From: Chenopodium formosanum
Taxonomy: Eukaryota; Streptophyta; Magnoliopsida; Caryophyllales; Amaranthaceae
DNA length: 64,000 nucleotides
Direction: 5' to 3'
Assembly: GCA_024500155.1 (NCBI GenBank)
Contig: CM044874.1
Coordinates: forward strand, 82,896,295-82,960,294
How positions within the stretch are numbered: the first letter of the stretch is position 1; every line of letters starts with the position of its first letter. The translations under genes and the position numbers were made by a program. The notes under the pieces were generated by a model. The model was not told the DNA's origin and did not search any database. It was given only the letters and a program-made list of their open reading frames with translations. Below, in pieces: positions 1-10,690 of the stretch.

Positions 1-1555
1 CAGCAAATGCAAGCCATGACTTGATCTCTGAGTCTGACTTAGTTTCATTCACCAGATCAACAGCAGTGTGACGAAGAGAGCATGACGTAGATACAACAAC
101 CTTATCTGTGGCACAAGCAAAATTAGCACAAGCAAGCTTTTAGCACTTTAGCATTGAATCAGAACTTGTTTGCTACATACCTTTTCCAACAATGCCCTCA
201 AGAGCCTGCAAGTTGCTAAGAGAACCTGCAAAGTCATTAGCCCAAATGTTTCTCCCATCCACAACCCCAGTAAAAAAGATACTTTCCAGAAGGAAATCCA
301 CCCTTGACCAATTCAAGGGTCTTTGTGCCACGAACAAGATCAAATCCAAAAGCAGTTACACCCTTCAACGAGGTGAGAGTTCTGTAGGCCTCTGCTGAAA
401 TATCAGCGAAGTAGGTTTCAATGAGAACATTTAAGCCTGATAAAGAAGACTCTAGCTCAGAGTAGGCGTGTGTAAAGGCTTGCAATTGATAAGCATCAAG
501 GTTTATAACGAGTTTGGGTTCATCAAACTGAATCCAGGATGCACCAGCAGCCTTAAGTTCAGTAATCACTTCCCTGTATCGATGCAACAATCAGTATTAG
601 CAAATGGAAGATTGGAATTACTCAACAGAACAAAAGGAAGTGTAACTCTTTGATAATCTTACTTATAGACCGGAAGAATTTTGTCAAGTAGAGAAAGAAG
701 AGGGAAAGACTTCTCAATTCCCTTAGCTGGCTTTGATGACAATAGGTAAGACACTGGGCCAACTATAACGGGTACAGTCTCAACTCCAAGCTGCAGGAAA
801 AAATAGAGATAAAGCCACAAACTTAGCATGCCATCTTATAGTACTATCTTAAGGCTCATATATATTTGTTGTTTATATACGAGGTAATTCTCAAGCTTTA
901 ATTACATTTTCTATGAATTTGTAATTACATCAAGTGAAACCTATTACATTTATCCCACAAAATCTCATCACAAACCAAGTAAACATTTCCACAAACACTT
1001 GAGAAAAATAAAAACTTACAGCCTTGGCCTCCTTATACTCATCCACTGCCTTGTGTGAGGAATATGTAAACTGCATGTCAGGACCCAATTCTGGTACAAT
1101 GTAGTGGCTGCAAAACCAAGCAGATAAATATTACATTCACAACCATGACGAACATAGAACATCATTCAAAAACAATGAGTAAATGCAAATGTCAAGATCA
1201 CTCACTAGTTGGTGTCGAACCACTTAGTCATCTCCATAGCAGGGACAGTGGCATTACCCCTAGCCATCGAAAAGTAAACATCAAACCCAATCTCTCCACC
1301 ATTCCATCCGTATCTTGGGGGAACGGCACCAAGCATCGCAGTGGCGTCCAATATTTGATCATAGTATGAGAAGGTGTTACTAGGAATATACTTAATCCCA
1401 GCATCAGCCATGTCTTTCCAAATCGACGTCCTCAAACTAAGTGCAACATTTTGCAATTCCTCAGCATTGATCTTCCCATCCCAAAAGGATTCCAATGCAA
1501 ATTTCAATTCTCTCTTAGGTCCCATACGGGGGTACCCAACAATGTGAGATGCCAT
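1..1555 (-). CDS. METE: Cobalamin-independent methionine synthase, 5' part, frameshifted
   Basis: Makes methionine by transferring a methyl group from 5-methyltetrahydrofolate (triglutamate) to homocysteine; cytosolic or plastidic in plants. Coding exons on the minus strand, all with GT-AG borders: 1555-1206 (starts [20 protein letters not shown]), 1107-1020, 790-663, 573-181 and 105-1, running off the left edge. They cover roughly the first 350 residues of an enzyme usually about 765 residues long, that is, the N-terminal barrel; the zinc-binding C-terminal half is outside. Reading frames join correctly across every intron. In exon 573-181, six T (minus strand, near 272-277) stand where five would keep the frame; after this point the frame of the conserved VVDGRNIW segment is shifted. 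Exon length 393 is one more than the phases allow. Either a base-call or assembly error in a homopolymer, or a recent pseudogene. Everything else is highly conserved, which favours an error or a very young lesion. Confidence 0.93.
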
Positions 1556-1565
1556 TGTTCTTGTG

Positions 1566-2098
1566 CTACAAATACCAAATATTAACAGTCATATATAATT
1601 TTTCTCAATCACATTTCTATTTCTAGTAATCTTAACAAAACAATTATAAAACATGGGTCAAATATCAAATTAACCACAAGAATTCTAATGAATGTCAAAC
1701 CTCTTGATCATACATTCAACAGGGTGAATACGTTACACCCCAAGAATAATTTTACACCCTTTCACATTCTCTACGCGTATCAAACAAACCACATGATCCC
1801 TAATAAGTATCAAACTCCAACTTACCTAAAACTTCCAAAAATCAAACTTGATTTACAGCAAACACAAACCCCACAACAAATAATTCGATCAAAATGAAGG
1901 GTCATAATGACTCAAATTAAAAAGGGTACATAATAAAATCAAAAATTAACAAATACCCACTAAAATCAACAAGTTTATAAACTCAAATTGAAATTGGGTT
2001 ACTCTAATTCAAACAAATAACTACAACATAATCAACCAATTTAAACAAAAAAAAAAAGAGCAAATTTAAGAGAAAGAGATAAAGGGTACCTGGAACGA
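1566..2098 (-). other. METE: Intron in the 5' UTR of the methionine synthase gene
   Basis: On the minus strand an AG/GTACCC donor at 2098 and a TTTGTAG/CACAAG acceptor at 1566 enclose 533 bp of AT-rich DNA just 10 bases upstream of the start codon. Leader introns are usual in highly expressed plant METE genes. The leader exon upstream is CT-rich (minus strand). Confidence 0.6.
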
Positions 2099-2237
2099 AG
2101 TGTAAGTCGGAGATATGAGTAGGAGAAACGAGGTTTGGAGTAAAATAAAGGAGAACGAAGAGAAAAAGAACGAAGAGAAATGAAGGAAAGAGAAGAAGTG
2201 AAGGGTGCCAATGAAGAAGATACAGAGAATTGGCTCA

Positions 2238-2243
2238 TTTATA
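2238..2243 (-). promoter_or_regulatory. TATA box of the methionine synthase gene
   Basis: Minus strand TATAAA in the context AGTATAAATG, followed about 30 bases downstream by a CT-rich leader ending at the 2098 donor. Position fits a transcription start near 2210. Confidence 0.5.
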
Positions 2244-2395
2244 CTCACTCCCTCTCCCACCAACTACGGCTACAGCAGTCAGAAACTCACAAGTCCTTTT
2301 TGAGTGTAATTTTAGTTTTTCATCACCTTATTTTATAATACTACTACTATTTTATCATACGACTATAATTATGTTTATAGTAATAGGGCCTCTCT

Positions 2396-2568
2396 GCTGA
2401 TTTACTGAATTGAGCTGAACTTAAGTGAAATGAGCTGAACTAAACTGGATTGAACTGATTGGAGCTGAATTAACTGAACTGAACTGATTGGAGTTGAATT
2501 AACTGAACTGAATATAGCTGAAATGAAATGTTTATGAAAGAAAGAAATTAGAAAATGAGAACAGGCCC
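2396..2568. mobile_element. Tourist-like MITE, copy A of the CTGAACTGAA family
   Basis: Termini GGGCCTCTCTG and GAACAGGCCC are imperfect inverted repeats, and the interior is built from AGCTGAACTGAACTGAATT-like words. The same architecture recurs at 10050, 30350, 43252 and 45990. Three of the other copies have perfect 3-bp TAA or TTA duplications, as expected for PIF/Harbinger MITEs; this copy does not show a clean one. Confidence 0.6.
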
Positions 2569-3900
2569 TACTTCACTCCAGTTATGAAAAAAAAGCACAT
2601 ACTTCATAGTACATGATCTTGTGGTAAGAATTGCGGAATATATCTTTTGATGAATACTTTAAGAACAAAGATTCTCTTGTCCTCTCTTCCACTTTCGAGA
2701 GCATGAAACAATCATATCGTTTTCTACCACTCTATTATATAGCGTGTATTATTACCAAGTATATTATTAGTGGAGCTAAACATTTGAGGAATGGTCTCTA
2801 AATCTTGATTTGAATACTTCCACTAGTACTAATATGGGGTGCACTTAGAATAAGTGATATTTTTTTGAACATTTTTATTTATTGGGAATAAATAGAATAC
2901 ATTGATGATGTTAATGCACGGGATATGTTATACTAGTAATCGGGGATACGGAATGTGTATAATTTAAGTATTGAGGTTTGAAAGGTTAAAGTTGGATATA
3001 TTGTTCAATTGTTATTTGTGGTTCTCACTGTACTCAAAATTGTGTTTCCATTTTACTATGTAATATAGTTATATACACATCTCAAAATCACAAAATTTTA
3101 TTTGAATAAATTAAAGCTACATATATGCTCATAATTAAAGAGTAGGGAAATTGAGCACATTAGAATAATTAACATGTGGAATTTTCCTTTAATATATGTA
3201 TCAATAATAATAATAATATAGTAATAAACATGTGGGTTTATGATCAGAAATTATAATGCAATGGTGAATTGGTGATGACCGACCACAATGTCGCAATTAT
3301 ACTTTTTGAGATGGAGTTGGTGAGTATGCATGCGTATATTAAGCTTTAATTAATTTTGTATAACATATATATATATATATATAGCTTAATTAATTATAAT
3401 TTTGATCTTGACTCTTTACTAAAACTTCTCATACATGAAAAATAGTTGGTGGGTGGATTATATGAATGGGTAGGTTAATGAGGACCAACCCACCTGCAGT
3501 GATTGGAAATCTTCTCCTGCCTAAGCTAAATAGAAGTAATTCACCACTTTATCAACAATTTTATTATTCGATTAAGACCTTTTTTTTTTTTTGACAAAAT
3601 TAAAATTAATATCTAGTTAGTTACATTATATTATTGTGACATTTATTACAAGTACAAATAAGTTATTTAGAGCATTTTCAATAATTTAAAATATTTTGTT
3701 AGGCAATATATAAGTGTGTGTGTGTTGGATAGTTGAATATATAACAATCTTTCAAAAATTGTGCACATAATTGTTTTTAAAAAAACCATTTATAGTGGGC
3801 TTTTAGTCATAATGAAATTTTGTAATGACAAAATCCTTCATCACACTAAGTGGGCTGTGGTTTGATTTTGTTGGATCCTCTTAATTTTTAATTATTTATG
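2569..3900. other. Intergenic, AT-rich, no gene seen
   Basis: No coding stretch with homology or codon structure on either strand. Contains a short (AT)n tract near 3366-3383 and a poly(T) followed by GAC at 3579-3594, which resembles an antisense copy of the GTC-A(n) insertions described elsewhere but without a recognisable flanking duplication. Confidence 0.5.
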
Positions 3901-4180
3901 GCTAGACTCTAGTCTAGGCATCATCCACTACACCCCTCCCTAAACACATCGTTTAACACCCCTTCCCCATCTACCTACTTTTATAGTTTCTGCAGGACTA
4001 TACCCTCACAAAATGCAGCATAATATTACTCCCTAAAATCCTAAAAAAATTTGAGTAACTTCCCCTATCCCACAAATATATATACCTGGAAAAAATAAAA
4101 TCAAAAAAAAAAAAAAATCTTGATCTCTCTTTATATTCCCTCTCCATTATCTCTCTCATCTAAGCTCTAAAACTTCAACC

Positions 4181-5625
4181 ATGGCGGACATTAGAGACGA
4201 AGTCAAACAACCGAAGCGAATTTCACCGAAAAAAAACTAGCGAAAATCAAAAGAGTAAGTATAAAAAAAATAAAAAAAATAAAAAAAAAAACTAATTTTT
4301 TGAGAATTTATTTGTGATTGTGTTTCAGGAAACAAATTGATAGTTTAATCACTGAAAATGTATATATGTAAGTATTTATGTTAATAATTCATCAATTTCA
4401 AAGTGATTATTTCGAATAATTAGTAAAATTAACATCTACTTGCTTCAATTTCATTTTTCAGTTTGGAGAAATCTATTTCAGAGAACAAAAACAACGATTC
4501 TTCAAAAATGTAAGTATATTACTCAAACTTCTTAAATTTACAAGAATTTATTAAAAAAATTTATTAAATGGTTTATAATGTAAAAATTGAGATGATGGTG
4601 AAACACCTCTACAAAAAAACCGGCGAACAAAAATCTCCTATTGTAGATCCAACACTTTCAAAGATATACAAGCGTTAAGGCTGCAGATGTAAAAATAGTG
4701 TCTCGGATGCTTAGGTAAAATGAACAATTATAAAGCACTATATGTTCATTTTCATATCATATTATGAAAATATTCACATGTTTACCTATAATTACATGTT
4801 AATATGTATTTATTAACATATTCAGATTTGATTTTTTTTTTATTTTAAATATGTATTAATGATTTGTATAAAACATTATGAACGCATGCATACAAAACTT
4901 GGTAATACATTCAAATGTTTTTTTAATAGTTTATATATGTGCATTTACATTTATTAATATGTTCATTATTTTTAAATATTATGAGCATTTTTACATACAT
5001 ATATGAACATTTTTAAATGCATAATAAACAAAGCTAGATTATAGTTTTATACCATTTTAAGTGAAACATTTGATGGAATTTAGAGATGGATATGCTATTC
5101 ATATTTTATAATTCATATATGAGCATCTACCTGTAAAAAATATGCCATTTATATTAAAAAATAATGTTCATTTGTAGATACATATATGAACATATATGAA
5201 ATACATACTGAACATTTTATTTTATTTTCTTCATGCATATAAACTGATATAATCTATATTGTAGTGATGTGTCATTTAAAGTGGCAATGCGGATTACACA
5301 AATTGTGAAGTTTACATTATGAAACACATGGAAACATTCACCGGTGATCAAAATAAAAAATGGATTTGTGACTTAAACCCAAACAATGTAAGTCCATCAA
5401 ATGATCATTTACTTAAAATATATCGTTCATTTATATATTATTAAATAACAATTAATATTATATTATATATTCATTTTTATCAACAGGTAGACCAAATCAC
5501 GAAGCTGAGAATGCAATACACAACTCAACTAATGCTTTTCAAGAAAACACTGAATGTAGAATCAACAAAAGATTATCAAGAAAAATTACAAAAGAGTAGT
5601 ATTACATGTTCATTTATAAATTAAT
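4181..5625 (+). pseudogene. Ulp1-like (C48) cysteine protease remnant, transposon-type
   Basis: Coding-like islands on the plus strand are separated by intron-like AT-rich DNA. 4181 begins MADIRDEVKQPKRISPKK and meets a stop after 19 residues. A later island near 4600-4675 reads KHLYKKTGEQKSPIVDPTLS. The diagnostic island at about 5290-5388 reads NCEVYIMKHMETF followed by a W-x-C-x-L segment, matching the C-terminal active-site region of plant Ulp1-like proteases (usual form DCGVYVMRHMETY). A clean donor (AAT/GTAAGT, 5389) and acceptor (CAACAG/GTAGAC, 5487) link it in frame to VDQITKLRMQYTTQLML. The catalytic Cys is kept but the neighbouring Asp and Gly are replaced by Asn and Glu, and the upstream His motif was not found. 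Such domains are carried by plant MULE and CACTA transposons, so this is most likely transposon debris. Confidence 0.6.
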
Positions 5626-5994
5626 ATATGTTCATTTATACAAAGATATATGTTCTTATATGTGGTCAATAGAACTTATAGTTTTACTCGCTTAAGAATC
5701 TTTATTTGGTATTTCTGTTTTTTTTAATAGAATTTGATATTTCTTTTTTTAATACTGTATGTTAAATAGCTAGCATTTTTTTCTTAACATATTTATCAAC
5801 TCGGTGTTTTGTATCTATGAAATGTTCATTTGCAAATAATTTACATCACTAACAACATTAAGGTTGAAAAACAACATTGCTTAATAGAAACACAACCTTA
5901 GATCCATTACATGATAAAAATATAAAATGCAGTCTCATGAAAGTAGTAATTTAAAAGCTATGGTTTCCTAATGTACTCCCTCATTTACCATTAC

Positions 5995-6230
5995 TAGTGA
6001 ACCTCTTAGCTACATTTGTATCAAAAAAGACTAAGAACTTATCATACTTAATAGAAGTCTGTCCTAAACCACCTCGAACACTTCTTAGAACTAACAGTAG
6101 TAGTAGCTTCAACAGTTCTCGAAACACTTGTAGCAGCTTGAACATTTGTTGAAGCACTAGCTAGAAGCAGCGTGAACATTCCTTGAAACAATAAGAGCAT
6201 CTTGAACATTTCTACTATCGGCTGCAATAA
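5995..6230 (-). pseudogene. Unidentified coding-like remnant, minus strand
   Basis: Minus-strand reading gives ADSRNVQDALIVSRNVHAAS and, in a shifted frame, VLRSVRGGLGQTSIKYDKF running to a stop near 6000. The repeated NVQ/NVH, SRTVEATTTV style looks coding, but there are frame breaks and I do not recognise the family. Its position opposite the Ulp1-like remnant suggests a second ORF of the same element. Confidence 0.3.
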
Positions 6231-7291
6231 TTATAATAAACAAATCTAATATCAATAATGTTCAATTATATTATTATTATATTAAAAAACATATATATCT
6301 ACATAAATGATCATTTATCATTACATAACTGAACATCTTTATAACTCTACACATTAACATATAATAAAATTTGTTCACTATTTAAAAGGCATATGAACAA
6401 ATACAAACCAATGATTATCATTAAAATAGACATATACACATATATATTGAAAATACAACAAAATTAACATAAAATTGATTACTGAACATAAATATATAAC
6501 ATAAATGATCATTTACTATTACAAAAGTGTACAACATTATAATTAATTATAAATGTACCAATACAACACAGAAAAATGATGAAAACAATCCAATAACAAA
6601 AATTATGAAACTATCAATGTTCATGTAATGCACATAACATGAATTAAAAAAATAGAAATTAAAATAGAATCTAGACAAGATCAGTAACAAGAAAATAAAA
6701 TTAAATAATAAAGTTAGGATCCAAAGTATAAAATAATATCAATAAAACGAAGTAAGAAATAACAATCAAATATAAGAACAATAATCATTATAAAAAATAA
6801 CAAATTACAAAACAGAAAATTATAAAAACTAATATGATTATAAACAAAAAAATGGAATCGAATCTTAAATAAAACAAAAACAATAAAAAAAACAGAGCAA
6901 TATCAAAATTAAAGTGAAAAATAAACACAATCAATTGATTAATCAACATTAACAATAAAATATACTGAAATTGATTTTTTAAAGCATCTAATCCAACTCT
7001 AGTAGGAAAAATAATTGCACAATCATGATCAAAATCAACTAATCTAGAAATCTTTACGAAGGAACATAGAGAAATTGAAATACGATTAAAAAAATAAAAC
7101 TAAAATAGAGGAGAGAGAAAATGAAATCACTAAAAAAGAGGAGAGGGAGAGAAAATAAAAGATCTGGAATTAACATATTGAATAAAGAAATTAGTTACTA
7201 AACTGAAAATTAAACAAGGTAAGAAGATAAAAAGGGGGAAAAATAAAAGTATGCAAAAGGCACTCAAGTATAAAGCGACGTAGTACTCGTA

Positions 7292-7305
7292 GGGGGGGGG
7301 GGGGG
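7292..7305 (+). repeat. Poly(G) run of 14
   Basis: An uninterrupted run of 14 G in otherwise AT-rich DNA, at the end of the 4.7-7.3 kb repeat block. Confidence 0.9.
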
Positions 7306-7390
7306 TGCAGGGAGAGATAGATGAGCTTGGGTGTAGGGAAAAATTTGTACTTAATTTTTGAGTTGGCCCAAGATCTATATTCATATTTTA

Positions 7391-8140
7391 CTTGAATGTA
7401 GTTTGATGTCTTATCATGGCTTGCCTTGGCCTTGATGACTTGCCTTGCGTTTGCCTTTAGGCAAGCTAATATATTAATCCTGTAGTCCCCAACTCAATTG
7501 TTTGCTCTCATAGGAGTATAAATTACCATACCAAAAGTTTAAACAATTTTTTATTTAGTGTAAAAGTGTGAATTAACCTTCTATTATACACACTTTGTGA
7601 CTTTTCTAACCAAATTCCCACAAGATCAGGGAGTTATTGAGTGGTCGAAACTATCTACTTTGCCTTTAATTTAATTATTTAGTCAGATATGTACATATAC
7701 TTCACTAGTCCCCTTAATAACTCAAGGCAAACATGGATCTTTATATGACCGACTATTAGTCGTATAACCGACTATTAGTCGTATACAACACTAAACTATA
7801 TGTATATATAACTCGAGATCTATAACCATCACATTAATTTTCGGCCTTGACCAGTACCAAAACCTCTAATCTGAAATATGGTCTAATTTTGTGCATATAT
7901 ATAACTTTTAAATTTAGCCTACAAAATATATTTTTAGACCCGAAAAGGTTGACATTGGTTGTATCATAAGGTTCCCAAGGGGCCTTGGAGACCTAATTGG
8001 TACCTAAAACTATCTCTTTATGCATTGGTCTCCTCATCATCATGTTTAATATCTCCTACCTTGGCCTTGACATGCCTTGCATTGCCTTAGATCTAAGCCA
8101 AGCCAAGCCAAGCCACCACCAACATTTGTCATTTTTTATA
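7391..8140. other. Intergenic, no gene; short local repeats
   Basis: Contains repeated CCTTGGCCTTG-like words near 7420-7450 and 8060-8110 ending in an AGCCA run at 8099-8113, and two tandem near-palindromic units ACCGACTATTAGTCGTATA at 7748-7785. No coding signal. Confidence 0.5.
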
Positions 8141-8235
8141 CTACCTCCGTTTCATATTAATTAGCTGCAACTCTAAAGTATTATTTATTAGATATAAAAT
8201 ATTTCAAAATTATAATTAATATAAAACGAAGGTAA
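8141..8235. mobile_element. Stowaway-like MITE
   Basis: Starts CTACCTCCGTTTCATATTAA and ends with the inverted counterpart TTAATATAAAACGAAGGTAA, flanked by TA on both sides. Termini match the CTCCCTCCGTT-type end of Tc1/mariner-derived Stowaway MITEs. About 95 bp. Confidence 0.7.
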
Positions 8236-8893
8236 TATTACGTACAAAGATGCCACTTAAAAATATGATTGTTATCCAGAAATAAATTTTTAACGGATGA
8301 ACCTCAATTTCACAAAACCCAAAACCCTAAATAAAATTAATAGGATATATATCACGTGTAGCCAAAAGCAATTAGCTTTTGCACTAGGACTAAAGTAAAA
8401 TTTTGGAGTAATATATTAAGCATGCAAATTAAAAGTAGAAAAGCTCCACTACCTCCCAATAATGCTTTTGTGAAAGGAGGAAGATAAGATAATTACTTGT
8501 ACTGTATTATTTTGCACTTATACCCGTTACGTAGTGGAAAAAAGAAAAAGAAGACTAATAATACTTTTTTTATTATTATTTTATTTAAAATGAAGCTTTC
8601 TTTGATTTCCTGAAAAAATAAAATAAAATTGTGTAGAGACTAGAGAGACATGAAAGCTAACATTTGATATGGGATTTGATCTCAAAACTTAAACACATTA
8701 GCATAATTGAAATATATTTAATTAAGCGAGATTTAACATCGTATAAGCTTTGTCAATTTTGAAGATCTTTCTGATCTTTGTCCAAGTATGATTTAAGTTA
8801 GCTATTTTATTAGTATTGTTAATTTTAATTATACCATCTGTAATGCTTTAATCAAATAAGCTAATTTATATTTACCTTTTATTTAATTACAAC
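8236..8893. other. Intergenic, no gene seen
   Basis: AT-rich DNA with no homology-bearing reading frame on either strand. Confidence 0.5.
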
Positions 8894-8941
8894 AAAGTAC
8901 TCCGTAATATCCCGTTCAAAAAAAAAAAGTACTCCGTAATA
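8894..8941 (+). mobile_element. Ultra-short poly(A) insertion with target duplication
   Basis: AGTACTCCGTAATA occurs at 8896-8909 and again at 8928-8941; between them lies only TCCCGTTC followed by A(10) or so. Direct repeats of 14 bp around a poly(A) tail are the hallmark of LINE-mediated target-primed retroposition, but the inserted body is only about 8 bases. Confidence 0.65.
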
Positions 8942-9443
8942 CTATTCTTTGACTTTGAAAATATGCACAAGTGGTTAGAACCTTTGGGCTTTGGCTAAGA
9001 CTTTGGTCTTTGTTGGCCTCTCTTGTCGTCTAAATGATTAAAGAAACTTTACCCTACTAAGTGTTTTTTTTGGTCCTTCTTTCATTATTACTTTCAAAGG
9101 ATCTTAGATTTTAATTCGCTAGACTAAGCTTACCTTTTCAATCGGAAGGTAGGCTACTCCATCAAGTCTTTCATTCTTTCACATTAAATCATTTAGCATT
9201 TCAATCACACCAAGGTTTTGGAGGCATATATATTCATGATGACTAAGACATCAAGATAAACCTCAATCGTTCAAAGTGGGGAGAATAACCCACTTACGTA
9301 ACTTAAAGTTGGACACTTGGACATATACATATAATTAATGATTCGTATATGAATAGGGACTTAGAGCGAGAGCCACATAAGTATACAATATAAAGATTTA
9401 TTCGTCTTATATCATTAACACTAGACAGACATCATTAGAATAA
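8942..9443. other. Intergenic, no gene seen
   Basis: AT-rich, no supported coding or repeat feature beyond simple words. Confidence 0.45.
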
Positions 9444-9612
9444 CAAGAGTTGACTCAAGTAGTAAACAACTTGATGTCGCTTAAGGGAGGTCTCAGCTTC
9501 GAGCCTCAATAAATGCAGAAAACTCTTGTTGGAAAACTCACCCGCCATAAGCCAAGTGTGCAACTCGGGTCGAATCCGAATATAGTCGGAGCTAAACTCT
9601 CATATATACATT
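9444..9612 (+). mobile_element. tRNA-derived SINE-like element, copy 1
   Basis: Contains a pol III B-box-like segment GCTTCGAGCC within GGTCTCAGCTTCGAGCCTCA, preceded by TTGATGTCGCTTAAGGGA, then a body ending GTCGAATCCGAATATAGTCG. A diverged reverse-oriented copy with the same order of blocks is at 47180-47294. Poly(A) tail and target duplication were not resolved. Confidence 0.5.
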
Positions 9613-9919
9613 GAGATTACCGTATCCAAAGTTCATATGAGGTTTCATATAGAAAATATATACCTACTGCTTCGTATAACACATGTGATATAAGTTTATA
9701 TTTTTAAGTTTGTGTCTACTCTACTATATTTTGAATATAGTGCAATACTCATATTTACATAGATGATTGATTGATGACTTTTAGTAAAACTCATTTCTTT
9801 TCTTTTATTTTTTATTTTTTATTTTTGATGACACAACTTTTATTCAAGTATAATTATTTATATATATGGACATTTCCCTCCTTACTTTCCACACCATTTG
9901 GTAAGCTAAAGCAAGAAAG

Positions 9920-10571
9920 ATGATGAGTAAAAGCAACAAACACTATTATTTTCTATTGCTATCCCTCTATTTTTGCCTTATTTCCACACCATGGTACGAC
10001 ACAGACAACTAGGTATGTAGAAATAAAAATTCTACGGAGTACTAAATAAGGGTCTGCTCTCATTGACTGAATTGAGCTGAAGTGAAATGAATATTTTATA
10101 AGAGAAGGAAATTAGGAGCTGAATTGAACTGAACTGAACAGAACACTGAACTGAATTTCAACATAAGATAACAGACCCTAAGTATGTAAGACTTCATTTT
10201 GACTTATATTAGTTATATAGTATAACAATATATAGCATCGTTTTAATCCACCATCTTATTCAAAAGACGATCTCATACTAAATCTGTATTAGCCTAATTG
10301 TTACCAATATGTTATATAATAAGTATTTCAAACAATTAAGCTAAGAAATGCAGAAAATTTGATTATGATATGGTTAGAAAAGTGATAAACTTAAATAGTT
10401 TATTTTTGCATACAGGTTGGAGGATACGTAGTAGGTTATGAAGGAATGGTGTTTGTGACAGTAAGAGGAGCTGGACATCTAGTTCCAAGTTACCAACCTA
10501 AAAGAGCTTTGATCATGTTCTCATCATTTCTCCAGGGAAAACTACCTCCGAAATCGAGGATGGTGAGCTAG
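9920..10571 (+). pseudogene. Serine carboxypeptidase-like (SCPL) gene, internally deleted
   Basis: The last exon is clear: after a TACAG acceptor, 10416-10571 reads [21 protein letters not shown], then [20 protein letters not shown], ending at TAG. This is the C-terminal exon of plant serine carboxypeptidases and holds the catalytic His (GAGH) and the [10 protein letters not shown] motif. Upstream, 9920-10012 reads MMSKSNKHYYFLLLSLYFCL, a signal-peptide-like start, then ISTPWYDTDN and TAG directly before a GTATGT donor. The TPWYD words resemble the end of the penultimate SCPL exon, where CAG would give Gln. The catalytic Ser and Asp exons, about 350 residues, are missing. I infer a deletion joining the first exon to the end of the penultimate one; a Tourist-like MITE sits in the remaining intron. 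The last exon is certain, the upstream part less so. Its 3' end faces the F-box gene. Confidence 0.7.
10050..10178. mobile_element. Tourist-like MITE, copy B, in the SCPL intron
   Basis: Ends GGGTCTG and CAGACCC, flanked by TAA on both sides (10047-10049 and 10179-10181). Interior has the family's AGCTGAACTGAACTGAAC-like words. Confidence 0.75.
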
Positions 10572-10690
10572 TGATACAAGGCAAAAACAATTACTTACAC
10601 AAGTAAGATTATATGACAAGAGGATTTATTTATGATGAAAATCATTTAGTAAAAAACTATAACGTACAAGAAAATATTGTCTTGTATTTA

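Larger units (their letters stand above)
4700..7390. repeat. AT-rich block with many ATGTTCATTT / AAATGAACAT words
   Basis: From about 4740 to 6550, ATGTTCATTTATA-like words and their reverse complement occur every few tens of bases, in and around the Ulp1-like remnant. The block ends near a 14-base G run. The sequences at about 3928 (CTACACCC) and 7330-7338 (GGGTGTAGG) are short inverted matches and could be worn termini of one element, but I see no target duplication. Confidence 0.35.

Noticed and set aside
7130..7384. 84-residue minus-strand frame over the poly(G) run
   Set aside because: Low-complexity Ser/Pro/Phe content from the homopolymer and AT-rich flank.
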